Of a DNA stretch of 56,212 nt, positions 27,046 to 34,978 are shown one piece after another; positions within the stretch are counted from its first letter, which is position 1, and each line of letters begins with the position of its first letter. The DNA comes from Flavonifractor sp. An100 (lineage in GTDB: Bacteria; Bacillota; Clostridia; Oscillospirales; Oscillospiraceae). A program made the translations under genes and the position numbers. The notes beneath the pieces were generated by a model, which saw only the letters and a program-made list of their open reading frames with translations, was not told where the DNA came from and did not search any database. The stretch lies in contig NZ_NFMA01000022.1 in assembly GCF_002161175.1 (NCBI RefSeq), forward strand, positions 1-56,212. Direction: 5' to 3'.

Positions 27046-28590
27046 TCACTGGTGCTCGCCCAGGGCCTGGCGCTGGCGGACCAGCACCTTTTCCTCATAG
27101 CAGGAGAAGGACTCTTCCACCAAACGCCGGTCGGGCTTGGGGGTGAAGAGGGAGACCAGAGGGACGAGAATGAGTCCGGCCACCATGCAGAAGGCTCCGG
27201 CGTTGATGGGAGACTGGAGCATGGGTGGGAAGTGGCTGCCCAGGAAAATGTTGGCCAGCATTACCACGGTGGAGAAGAGGAAGCTGACCCAGCAGGCGGC
27301 CTTGGTGGCGCCCTTCCAGTACAGACCGTAGAGGAAGGGGGCCAGGAAGGCGCCGGCCAGGGCGCCCCAGGACACTCCCATGAGCTGGGCGATAAAGGTG
27401 ACGTTGGATTTGTACTGGATGATGGCCAGCACCACGGAGATGGCAATAAACACTACGATGAGACAGCGCATCAGGAACACCTGGCGCTTTTCATCCATGT
27501 CCTTGATGAGGTGTCCCTTCAGCAGGTCCAGGGTGAGGGTAGAGCTGGAGGTGAGCACCAGGGAGGAGAGGGTGGACATGGAGGCGGAGAGAACCAAAAT
27601 AACCACCACAGCCAGCAAAATGTCGGGCAGACCGGAGAGCATGGTGGGGATGATGGCGTCGTAGCCCTGAGTGGCCACGTCCACCTGGTCGGAGAAGAGC
27701 CGACCAAAGCCGCCCAGGAAGTAGCAGCCCCCGGCCACCACTGTGGCGAAGAGGGTGGAGATCACCGTGCCGGTGTCAATGGCCTTCTCGCTTTTGATGG
27801 CGTAAAACTTCTGTACCATCTGAGGCAGGCCCCAGGTGCCCAGGGAGGTGAGGAGGACCACCCCCAGCAGGTTGATGGGGTCGGGCCCAAAGAAGGAGGC
27901 GAAGATGCCGGGCGTCTGGGAGACTGTGGGGTCATTGACCTGGGCCAGTCCTTCCAGGGCGGCAAAGAAGCCACCTTGGCTTTGGAGCACAGCGGCGATG
28001 ACGGCACAGATGCCGAAGATCATGATAATGCCTTGGATAAAATCGTTGATGGCGGTAGCCATGTATCCCCCGGCGATGACGTATATGCCGGTGAGCACCG
28101 CCATGACCACTACGCAGATGGTGTAGTCAATGTGAAAGGCCATGCCAAACAGCCGGGACAGGCCGTTATAGAGACTGGCGGTGTAGGGGATGAGGAAGAT
28201 AAAGATGATCACAGCGGCAGTGACCTTCAACGAGGTACTGCCAAAGCGCTTGCCAAAAAACTCCGGCATGGTGGCACTGTTGAGGTGTTGGGTCATGATG
28301 CGGGTGCGGCGGCCCAGAACGACCCAGGCCAGCAGAGAGCCCAAAAGGGCATTTCCGATGCCAGCCCAGGTGGCGGCGATGCCGTATTTCCAGCCAAACT
28401 GGCCAGCGTAGCCCACAAACACCACAGCAGAGAAGTAGGAGGTTCCATAGGCGAAGGCGGTTAGCCAGGGCCCCACAGAGCGCCCGCCCAGCACAAAGCC
28501 GTTGACGTCCGCAGCGCTGCTGCGGCAGTACAGTCCGATGCCCACCATGACCGCAAAGAATACGATCAGCATGGCAGCCTTAATTACCAT
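27046..28590 (-). CDS. sodium:solute symporter (SSS/PutP family)
   Basis: 514 residues, about 13 membrane helices. Conserved SSS features: FVLGGRSVGPWLTAFAYGTS, YGIAATWAGIGNALLGSLLA, TGIYVIAGGYMATAINDFIQ and the GLPQMVQKFYAIKSEKAI loop. It imports a small organic solute such as proline, pantothenate or an organic acid with sodium. The ATG has GAGAGG about 9 bases upstream and a promoter at 28639-28667. It lies downstream of the dehydrogenase/anion permease operon but is separated from it by a terminator. Confidence 0.92.
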   Translation of the reverse strand: MVIKAAMLIVFFAVMVGIGLYCRSSAADVNGFVLGGRSVGPWLTAFAYGTSYFSAVVFVGYAGQFGWKYGIAATWAGIGNALLGSLLAWVVLGRRTRIMTQHLNSATMPEFFGKRFGSTSLKVTAAVIIFIFLIPYTASLYNGLSRLFGMAFHIDYTICVVVMAVLTGIYVIAGGYMATAINDFIQGIIMIFGICAVIAAVLQSQGGFFAALEGLAQVNDPTVSQTPGIFASFFGPDPINLLGVVLLTSLGTWGLPQMVQKFYAIKSEKAIDTGTVISTLFATVVAGGCYFLGGFGRLFSDQVDVATQGYDAIIPTMLSGLPDILLAVVVILVLSASMSTLSSLVLTSSSTLTLDLLKGHLIKDMDEKRQVFLMRCLIVVFIAISVVLAIIQYKSNVTFIAQLMGVSWGALAGAFLAPFLYGLYWKGATKAACWVSFLFSTVVMLANIFLGSHFPPMLQSPINAGAFCMVAGLILVPLVSLFTPKPDRRLVEESFSCYEEKVLVRQRQALGEHQ

Positions 28591-28638
28591 TGGAATCCGA
28601 CCTCTCTATAGCGACAATTTTTTGCTTTGATGTGTTGC

Positions 28639-28667
28639 AGTTTAACGCAGAAAAGCGATAAAGTCAA
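28639..28667 (-). promoter_or_regulatory. promoter for the sodium symporter
   Basis: TTGACT (28662-28667), 17-bp spacer, TAAACT (28639-28644) on the minus strand. Confidence 0.5.
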
Positions 28668-28736
28668 TAGAGCAGGAAGAAAACTGGAAATAAAAATAAA
28701 AACCGAAAAAAGCAACTTAAAATTTTGGGCAATACA

Positions 28737-28769
28737 GACAAAAGGCCGCCTATTTGGGCGGCCTTTTGT
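28737..28769. terminator. terminator after SLC13-type permease
   Basis: ACAAAAGGCCGCC (28737-28749) and GGGCGGCCTTTTGT (28756-28769) with loop TATTT. It overlaps the last base of the permease gene's stop codon and carries a T tract in minus-strand transcript. Confidence 0.85.
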
Positions 28770-29893
28770 CAAACTAGGAGGGTCAAAACCCAATAAAGAG
28801 CCAGAAGAACCAGCAGAAATATCACGTTGGCAGCAGTAAACCAGAGCAGGTAACGGCTGCGCAGGAGGGGGTAGTTACGGGCCACCTGCTTGTAGGAGAT
28901 CAAGCTGGCCATGGAGGCGATCAGGGTGCCCAGTCCTCCCAGGTTGGTGCCCACCAGCAGGGCCTGGGCGTTGGAGGTGAATCCGGAGAGGAGGAGGGCG
29001 GCTGGGACGTTGCTGATGACCTGACTGGCCAGGACGGCGCAGGCCACCTCATGGTGGTCCAGCAGGGACTGGAACAGGTCGTGGAAGGAGGGGAGGCGGC
29101 CCAAATTGCCCACGAAGACAAAAAAGCCTACGAAGGTGAGCAGTAAAGACCAGTCAATCCGACTCAGGACAGAGCGGTCGGCAGCCAGCAGGGCAATCAG
29201 GATAATGAGAGAGAGGACCCACACAGGAACCAGCTTGGCTACAGCTCCCAGGCACAGCACAAAAAGCAGAAGATATAAGGCAAGCCGGGAGCGGTCGGAG
29301 GGAGGAGTAAGGTCCCGCCCCCGCCAGACCGAAGGTAGCAGGGCGGATTTTCCAAACAGAAGGAAGAGCGCCAGCAACAGGGCGGAGGCTGCGGTCAGGG
29401 GCAGGAGGGTGGAGAAGAAGTCCCCCAGGCCCAGGCCATAGTGGGAATAGAGGTAGAGGTTTTGGGGGTTACCAATGGGGGTAGTCATGCTGCCCAGGTT
29501 GGCGGCAATGGTCTGCATCGCTACCACGGGGATAATCCGGCGCTGCTGTTTGGCCAAAACTAATACTTCTAGGGCAAAGGGTACAAAGGTGATCAGTGCC
29601 ACGTCGTTGGTCACAATCATGCTGGAGAAGAAGGGGAGGAAAATGAGAACTCCCTCCAGCTGACGGGAGGTGGCCGTCCGCTCCAGCATGGCTTCTCCCA
29701 GGTATCGGAACAGTCCCAGCTTTTGCAGGCCAGCCATGACGGACATTAAGGAAAACAGAAGTCCTAAGGTGTGCCAGTCGATGTAGTCCCAGTAGTCCAG
29801 GCTGGGAGGGACCAGAATAGCGGACACAAGGGCTAGCCCCCAGGCGGCGCACAGGACGGTCTCCTGCTGAAGAAAGCGTTTCCAGTTAGCCAT
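28769..29893 (-). CDS. SLC13/ArsB-NhaD-type anion permease
   Basis: 374 residues, about ten helices. Motifs of the ion-transporter superfamily: MIVTNDVALITFVPFAL, AANLGSMTTPIGNPQNLYLY (substrate and sodium site) and SNVPAALLLSGF in the second half. Members move dicarboxylates, citrate, arsenite or sodium. The start overlaps the dehydrogenase stop by 8 bases, so the two are one operon; a hydroxy- or dicarboxylic acid is a likely cargo (inference). Confidence 0.85.
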   Translation of the reverse strand: MANWKRFLQQETVLCAAWGLALVSAILVPPSLDYWDYIDWHTLGLLFSLMSVMAGLQKLGLFRYLGEAMLERTATSRQLEGVLIFLPFFSSMIVTNDVALITFVPFALEVLVLAKQQRRIIPVVAMQTIAANLGSMTTPIGNPQNLYLYSHYGLGLGDFFSTLLPLTAASALLLALFLLFGKSALLPSVWRGRDLTPPSDRSRLALYLLLFVLCLGAVAKLVPVWVLSLIILIALLAADRSVLSRIDWSLLLTFVGFFVFVGNLGRLPSFHDLFQSLLDHHEVACAVLASQVISNVPAALLLSGFTSNAQALLVGTNLGGLGTLIASMASLISYKQVARNYPLLRSRYLLWFTAANVIFLLVLLALYWVLTLLV

Positions 29894-30842
29894 GGGCAGG
29901 GTCGCCCCCCTCTCCAGGAGCGGTGTAGGTAAATTCAGCTCGTCCGCCGTCCAATACGGTGAATAGCTCCTCTACCACCCGTACTCCAACCCGCTCCAGA
30001 GCCTCCTCGGTATTGGCTCCCAGGTGGGGGGTGGCCAGCACGTTGTCCAGTCCCACCAGGGGATGGTCGGGCGTGGGCGGCTCCTGCTGCCACACATCAC
30101 AGGCTGCTCCCGCCAGCTGCCCCTTCTTCAGCGCATGGAAAAGGGCGTCCTCATCCACCACGCCTCCCCGAGCGGTGTGAATCAGGATGGCCTCCGGTTT
30201 ACACAGGGCCAGCCGGGATGCGTTGATCAAATGTTCCGTGGAGGGAGAGAGATGGACGCTGACGTTGATAATGTCGGCTTTGGACATCAGCTCCTCCAGG
30301 GTCTGGCAGGACTGAATCCCCAGAGGATCGGCCAGGTCATGGGGGAAGGCGGGGTCATAGCCGATGAGGGAGCAGCCAAAGCCCTGGCCGAAGATCCGAG
30401 CGGCTCGGCGGGCGATATCCCCCACGCCCACCAGGCCCACCACCTTACCGCCCAGCTCGTGCCCGTACAAAAAGGCGGGAGCGGTCTGTTTGATTTCACC
30501 GGCGATGACCTTACGGTCAGCCAGGGGGAGGCGGCGGAGAAGAGAGAGGGTAAGTGCCACAATGAGCTCCGCTACGGAGTCGGAGTTGCGGTAGGGGACA
30601 TAGAGAACGGTAATGCCCTGTTCCCGACAGTAGTCCAGGTCCACGCCGTCGCCCCCTGTGCCGTGAATGGCAATTACCTTTAAATAAGGAGCCTGAACAA
30701 GGAGGGAGTGGGGCAGCTTTAAATTGCGGGTTATAATGGCGTCTGCCTGTCCCAACTGCTCCCAATCAGAGAGAATCTCCGCCCGGCTGTGCAGCAGTTC
30801 CAAGGCCTTGGGGTGAATATTCTCCCGTAAAAATACCTTCAT
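29886..30842 (-). CDS. D-isomer-specific 2-hydroxyacid dehydrogenase
   Basis: 318 residues, SerA/LdhA superfamily. NAD-binding GLVGVGDIARRAARIFG, the catalytic Arg in HTARGGVVDEDAL, and the catalytic His in TPHLGANTEEAL are visible. It reduces 2-oxoacids to D-2-hydroxyacids or the reverse. No ACT domain, so it is not a typical phosphoglycerate dehydrogenase. It has its own promoter (30893-30922) and overlaps the anion permease, suggesting uptake and oxidation of a hydroxyacid. Confidence 0.9.
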   Translation of the reverse strand: MKVFLRENIHPKALELLHSRAEILSDWEQLGQADAIITRNLKLPHSLLVQAPYLKVIAIHGTGGDGVDLDYCREQGITVLYVPYRNSDSVAELIVALTLSLLRRLPLADRKVIAGEIKQTAPAFLYGHELGGKVVGLVGVGDIARRAARIFGQGFGCSLIGYDPAFPHDLADPLGIQSCQTLEELMSKADIINVSVHLSPSTEHLINASRLALCKPEAILIHTARGGVVDEDALFHALKKGQLAGAACDVWQQEPPTPDHPLVGLDNVLATPHLGANTEEALERVGVRVVEELFTVLDGGRAEFTYTAPGEGGDPAHG

Positions 30843-30892
30843 AACGTGCCTTCTTTCTTAAAATAGAAATAGCAGGAGTGACACAAGAAAAA

Positions 30893-30922
30893 ATTATAGC
30901 CCCGGGGAGCGGATGCCGTCAA
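30893..30922 (-). promoter_or_regulatory. promoter of the dehydrogenase-permease operon
   Basis: TTGACG (30917-30922), 18-bp spacer, TATAAT (30893-30898) on the minus strand, about 50 bases before the start codon. Confidence 0.65.
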
Positions 30923-31177
30923 TATACCCGGAGTAGAAAGATGCGGCAAGTAGAACTAACACGGTTATAAAATATATAATAATATGCAGCAAGAACAAAA
31001 TAGTGAAATATATACAAAAATGGGGGAGAAAATAAGGCGGAAATTTTTCTTATATTTTGAACGAAAAAACCGAAAATGTAACCGAAGATGTAACCGAGGT
31101 ATGGTAACTGCCGTCATAGCAAGAGAGAACGAGCTCAGCCCCCAGGGTGAGAGGAGGGGCAGAACATGAGAGAGGAA
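30923..31177 (+). other. AT-rich non-coding leader region upstream of the c-di-GMP riboswitch
   Basis: An AT-rich stretch with several TATAAT-like boxes (for example 30975-30980) but no convincing -35 partner. ATGTAACCGA occurs twice between about 31075 and 31100. A 61-codon frame (30984-31169) is open but has no ribosome site and is rich in Lys/Arg/Asn, so I take it as non-coding. The promoter for the surface-protein transcript must lie here. Confidence 0.5.
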
Positions 31178-31266
31178 TATTTGAAAAGGGCAAACCGTCT
31201 GAAAGGGCGGGACGCAAAGCCATGGGGGCTAAGGCGGAAGACGCTATGCCAGCCCGACCGCCAGTA
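31178..31266 (+). ncRNA. c-di-GMP-I (GEMM) riboswitch
   Basis: GGGCAAACC (31188-31196), a GAAA tetraloop (31201-31204), GGGACGCAAAGCC (31209-31221) and GGGCTAAGG follow in the order and spacing of the GEMM-I aptamer, with the second arm and its receptor side (GCTATGCCAGCCCGACCGCC) closing at about 31262. These are the hallmark c-di-GMP binding elements. It ends 38 bases before the ATG of the surface protein, so the gene is controlled by cyclic di-GMP; on or off cannot be decided by eye. Confidence 0.95.
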
Positions 31267-31303
31267 TTTCACTTTTCCAACTTTGGTTGAAAAGGAGAAG
31301 GAA

Positions 31304-32719
31304 ATGATGGCAAAGAAGTTTAGAAGGATGTTTGCCTATCTGTTGACGGCAAGTATAATGCTCAGCCTGTTCTCGGTCAACGGGTTTGCGGGGAACCGGC
31401 GGAAAGAGGCTCCGATCACGTTGGACGTGGGGGAGACCATCTCCCTGACCTCCGGCACCGGCACCGATCTGGAGGAAGAAACGGTGGATGCCCCTGAGGA
31501 GGAGTCTTGGACCAGCAGCAATGAAGGGGTAGCCGCGGTTTCCGCGGACGGCAGCGTCGAGGCGCTGTCCTCCGGAGAGGCCACCATTTCTCACAGCACC
31601 TACCGGTATCGCTCCACCTATGTGGAGGATGGCCAGGCCGTTCACGACTACTATGACCTGGATGAGGTGAGCGACCTCTCTGGTCTGGACTGCATCCGGG
31701 AGACGGAAGTTTGGACGATCCAGGTGCTACGGCCCGTTGTAAATACCCTGGATGATGTGGTGGTTTTGGACGAATACAGCGTCTTTGGAGGGAATATCAC
31801 CGAGAAGAATGAAGGGGTGTTCTATTCCACCGGGTCATGGAACCCTCCCTATGCGTACACTGTGACGGGAAGCAATCCGGATCAGACCGCTGTCATTACC
31901 ATCGAGGGTTACAACGGTACCGACACATATGCGGCCATCACCGCCAGCGCGGATGTTTCGGTCAGCGGAATTGCGGTCAAGGCATCCAAGTACTACCGTC
32001 TGTACACCGTTCCCAACGGAGTCCTGGAAGCTGGGGTCACCTATGTGGTGGAAAGTGTGAGCAAGGGTGAGTCCGGCGCCGGCGGCGATCAGGATACATT
32101 GCATGAGATCAGCCATGTGGCTTTGCTGGGCGGCGGAGCCCTGATCCCCTCTCAGCCTGAACTGATCAGCGTGGCGGTGGAGAAGGTGTGGAAGAACGCC
32201 GACGGCACCGTCATGACCCAGCCCACCGAGGCCTCTGTCCAGGTGCAGCTGTACAAGGACGGCGCGGCCGAGGGCAGCGCGGTGACCCTCTCCTCCGCCA
32301 ACAGCTGGAGCCACACCTGGAACGGTCTGGACAAGGACGCCGCCTGGACGGTAGACGAGGTGGCCGTGCCCGATGGCTACAGCAAGTCTGTCACCCACAC
32401 TGATAACCAGTGGACCATCACCAATACCAAGCAGGGGGGCTATGACGGCGGGAGCGACGGCGACACGGATACCACTCCCCAGCCTCCTGTTGAGATCCCC
32501 GAGGATCCCACGCCCACCACTTCCGCCCCCGACCCCCAGGATCCCGTGATCCTTCCCGAGGAGAATGTACCCCTTGAGGAACTGCCCGAAGAGCCGGTGC
32601 CTATGGCGGAAGTACCCCAGACCGGCGACTCCTTCTTCCTCTGGGTAGGGGCTCTGGTAGCCTCCGGCATGGCGATCCTGCTTCTGGCGGACAAGAAGAA
32701 GGCAGACAGTCATTCATAA
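31304..32719 (+). CDS. sortase-anchored surface protein with Big-like and Cna-B domains
   Basis: 471 residues from ATG 31304 (AAGGAG 6 bases upstream; ATG 31307 is an alternative). Signal peptide: MFAYLLTASIMLSLFSVNGF. Then a bacterial Ig-like (Big_2-type) region (ITLDVGETISLTSG to GEATISHSTYRY), a middle domain, a Cna-B domain (VAVEKVWKNADGTVM to TITNTK), a Pro/Thr-rich spacer, and the wall-sorting signal VPQTGD followed by a hydrophobic segment and KKK. It is covalently attached to peptidoglycan by a sortase (none in window). The leading riboswitch suggests adhesin-type use in the sessile state. The open frame upstream to 31166 is the riboswitch and is not coding. Confidence 0.92.
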   Translation: MMAKKFRRMFAYLLTASIMLSLFSVNGFAGNRRKEAPITLDVGETISLTSGTGTDLEEETVDAPEEESWTSSNEGVAAVSADGSVEALSSGEATISHSTYRYRSTYVEDGQAVHDYYDLDEVSDLSGLDCIRETEVWTIQVLRPVVNTLDDVVVLDEYSVFGGNITEKNEGVFYSTGSWNPPYAYTVTGSNPDQTAVITIEGYNGTDTYAAITASADVSVSGIAVKASKYYRLYTVPNGVLEAGVTYVVESVSKGESGAGGDQDTLHEISHVALLGGGALIPSQPELISVAVEKVWKNADGTVMTQPTEASVQVQLYKDGAAEGSAVTLSSANSWSHTWNGLDKDAAWTVDEVAVPDGYSKSVTHTDNQWTITNTKQGGYDGGSDGDTDTTPQPPVEIPEDPTPTTSAPDPQDPVILPEENVPLEELPEEPVPMAEVPQTGDSFFLWVGALVASGMAILLLADKKKADSHS

Positions 32720-32746
32720 TGGAGCAAATTAACCGTTTATTTCATG

Positions 32747-32784
32747 AAAAAAGTGGACCGGGTTTCATCCCGGTCCACTTTTTT
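32747..32784. terminator. bidirectional terminator between surface protein and mgtE
   Basis: AAAAAAGTGGACCGGG (32747-32762), loop TTTCAT, CCCGGTCCACTTTTTT (32769-32784). A 16-bp perfect stem serving both convergent genes. Confidence 0.93.
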
Positions 32785-32795
32785 GCCTAAAACGG

Positions 32796-34145
32796 TCAGA
32801 GAGACAGCAAAGAGCTGGCGATGTTGAAGTAAACGATGAGGGAGATGGCGTCTACAATGGTGGTAATAAGGGGGGCGGCCATAATGGCGGGGTCGGCCTT
32901 GCACAGCTTGGCGGCCATGGGCAGGACACCGCCCACCGTTTTGGCCAGCAAAACGGTGACAAAGAGAGCGGCCGCCACAGTGAAGGCCACCAGGTTATTG
33001 CCGGGGTAGGTGAGGATGAGGCGGATATAGTTGACGGCGCTGAGGACAAGGCCCACCAGCATACTCACCCGCAGCTCCTTCCAGAACACCCGCAGGAAGT
33101 CTGTGGGCTGGATTTCTCCCACGGCCATCCCGCGGATGACCAGGGTGCTGCTCTGGCTGCCCGCATTGCCTCCGGTGTCGGTGAGCATGGGGATAAAGGT
33201 GACCAGCAGAGGCATAGCGGAGAAGGCGGCCTCATACTGCCCCAAAATTCCGCCGGTAATCATGCCGGAGATCATGAGAACCAGCAGCCACAAGAACCGG
33301 TGCTTGGCCAGGGAAAATACGCCGGTTTTCAGGTAGGGTTTCTCCGAGGGGGCCATGGCGGCCATCTTCTCAAAGTCCTCGGTGGCCTCCTCTTCCATAA
33401 CGTCCATGACGTCGTCTACCGTGACAATGCCCACCAGGCGTCCCTCCCGGTCCACCACTGGCAGAGAGATGAAGTCGTAGCGCATCATCCGCTCCACAAC
33501 GGCTTCCTGGTCCTCAGTGGTCTCGGCGGTAATGACGTCCTGCTCCATCAGCTGGCCAATGAGCTGAGCATCCCGGGCCAGGAGAAGCTCCCGCAGGGTG
33601 AGTACGCCCTCCAGACGGCGCTGATCATCGATGACGTAGCAGGTATAGATGCTCTCGGAGCTGTCTCCGGTGCGGCGAATATGAGCAATGGCCTGGGAGA
33701 CCGTCATGTCCTTTTTCAGGTCGGAAAATTCGGCAGTCATAATGCTGCCCACGGAATTATCCGGGTAGTTTAAAAATTGATTGATGAGCTTGCGGGTGTC
33801 TGGGCGGGCATTTTTCAACACCCGCTTGACCACGTTAGCGGGCAGCTCCTCCAGCATATCCACCGCGTCATCCACATACAACTCCTCAACAATCGCAGCG
33901 ACCTCCTGGTCGGTGGCGGATTGGATGATCATCTGCTGGGTGTCCGGGGAAAAATTGGAGAAGACCTCGGCGGCCAGCTCCTTGGGCAGCATGCGAAAGA
34001 CCAGCAGCGTCTGCTCCTGGGATAGGGTCTCCAGAAACTCGGCAATATCTACCTCATTTTCCTGGGCCAGGGCGGCTCGGAGGGCGTGATAATCCCGGCG
34101 CTCCAGGAGCTCCCGCAGCGCCTCCATGTTCAGCTTCTTTTCCAT
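32796..34145 (-). CDS. mgtE: magnesium transporter MgtE
   Basis: 449 residues with the full MgtE layout: N-terminal superhelical domain (about 1-130, with ELPANVVKRVLKNARPDTRK), two CBS domains (about 135-255), connecting helix, and five membrane helices (270-449) including PMLTDTGGNAGSQSSTLVIR. It is a gated magnesium channel closed when cytosolic magnesium is high. GGAGGAATCATCC lies before the ATG. The leader was examined for an M-box riboswitch and none was convincing. Confidence 0.95.
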   Translation of the reverse strand: MEKKLNMEALRELLERRDYHALRAALAQENEVDIAEFLETLSQEQTLLVFRMLPKELAAEVFSNFSPDTQQMIIQSATDQEVAAIVEELYVDDAVDMLEELPANVVKRVLKNARPDTRKLINQFLNYPDNSVGSIMTAEFSDLKKDMTVSQAIAHIRRTGDSSESIYTCYVIDDQRRLEGVLTLRELLLARDAQLIGQLMEQDVITAETTEDQEAVVERMMRYDFISLPVVDREGRLVGIVTVDDVMDVMEEEATEDFEKMAAMAPSEKPYLKTGVFSLAKHRFLWLLVLMISGMITGGILGQYEAAFSAMPLLVTFIPMLTDTGGNAGSQSSTLVIRGMAVGEIQPTDFLRVFWKELRVSMLVGLVLSAVNYIRLILTYPGNNLVAFTVAAALFVTVLLAKTVGGVLPMAAKLCKADPAIMAAPLITTIVDAISLIVYFNIASSLLSL

Positions 34146-34403
34146 TGGATGATTCCTCCTGTTCTAAAAAATACAGCGAGGAAGCCGCCAAATGGACATA
34201 CAAAACCGCGGCAAAGCTGCCGGACATCGTCCAGCTGCAATTCCGCGGTGATACTCAGCTATGGAACGGCCAGGGGCCGGTTTCCGCTAAATAGGGAACC
34301 AGGGGACCTGGACAAACCGGTCCCATAAGTGAATATCACTGTCCAATTGGGTACTTCGTCCGCATAAGTCCACCTGATGTCCCTCCTTTTTAAAAGAATA
34401 AAA
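34146..34403 (-). other. 258-base leader of mgtE, no recognised element
   Basis: The minus-strand leader has some hairpin potential (GCAGCTGGAC and GTCCGGCAGC; CCAGGTCCCCTGG) and a faint resemblance to part of the M-box core, but the 5' conserved half of the M-box is absent. The plus strand holds an open frame of 49 codons (34145-34294) discussed among the findings. No other gene is visible. Confidence 0.45.
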
Positions 34404-34435
34404 TAGGTTAGGTGGAAGGGGTTCCACCTAACCTA
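34404..34435 (-). terminator. terminator after the DUF4358 gene
   Basis: TAGGTTAGGTGGAA (34404-34417), loop GGGG, TTCCACCTAACCTA (34422-34435), a 14-bp perfect stem. On the minus strand it is followed by TTTTATTCTTTT, so it ends the ThrE-SGNH-DUF4358 transcript. Confidence 0.85.
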
Positions 34436-34504
34436 GGGTACCATATTTGAAAAAAGCTGACAAGTGCAAAATATTTAAAAAATTATTAAATAAGAGTTGC
34501 GTCC

Positions 34505-34978
34505 TTATCCGGATATAATGGAGTCGGCCGCTTCCCGGTCGTTGGCTACCACCAGAAGGACGGTGTCTGACCGGCGCTCCAGGATGGCATTTTCCAGCTT
34601 GGGAATTTCAGTGGGACGATAATCCTGATTGGAGGAAATTTGGTTTTCCAGGTAATCTGTCAGGGCCTGTTCGGCCTTCTCCGCGGATTGGGAGCTGTCC
34701 AAAATCAGTACGGCTGCCTCCTCGCAGGTGGCGCCAGAGGAGCGAAGCAGGGCACAGTCGGTCAGTGCATCCTGGCTCAGACCATAGTCAGACAGCCGGT
34801 ACAGTGCAAATGCCGTATCGGCGGGCAGCTCCTCCAGCTCTTCGGAAAAGACGCTGCCATCAGCCAGTTTTTGAACCAGGTCTTTCGAGAAGGGAGACTG
34901 GTCGTTTTTACCCTGGCAGGCCGTCAAAATTGTTACGCAGCAGAGTGCCGCTGCAAGCAGCCGTAGCTTGGATCTCAT
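34505..34978 (-). CDS. DUF4358-type lipoprotein
   Basis: 157 residues with a lipoprotein signal ending LTAC (Cys20). The body (SEELEELPADTAFALYRLSD, then EEAAVLILDSSQSAEKAEQA) matches DUF4358, small extracellular proteins of Clostridia of unknown role. The ATG overlaps the stop of the SGNH gene (ATGA), so it works with that protein. A good AGGAAGGAAGTG ribosome site lies inside the upstream gene. Confidence 0.8.
   Translation of the reverse strand: MRSKLRLLAAALCCVTILTACQGKNDQSPFSKDLVQKLADGSVFSEELEELPADTAFALYRLSDYGLSQDALTDCALLRSSGATCEEAAVLILDSSQSAEKAEQALTDYLENQISSNQDYRPTEIPKLENAILERRSDTVLLVVANDREAADSIISG

Noticed and set aside
30984-31169. 61-codon frame before the c-di-GMP riboswitch
   Set aside because: No ribosome site, atypical composition, and position in the leader of the riboswitch transcript.
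31166-31303. N-terminal extension of the surface protein
   Set aside because: These bases are the riboswitch aptamer; the signal peptide and ribosome site place the start at 31304.
34146-34403. M-box magnesium riboswitch before mgtE
   Set aside because: A GCAGCTGGACG...TGTCC stretch recalls part of the motif, but the conserved 5' half (GAGGCTCC and the following loops) is missing.
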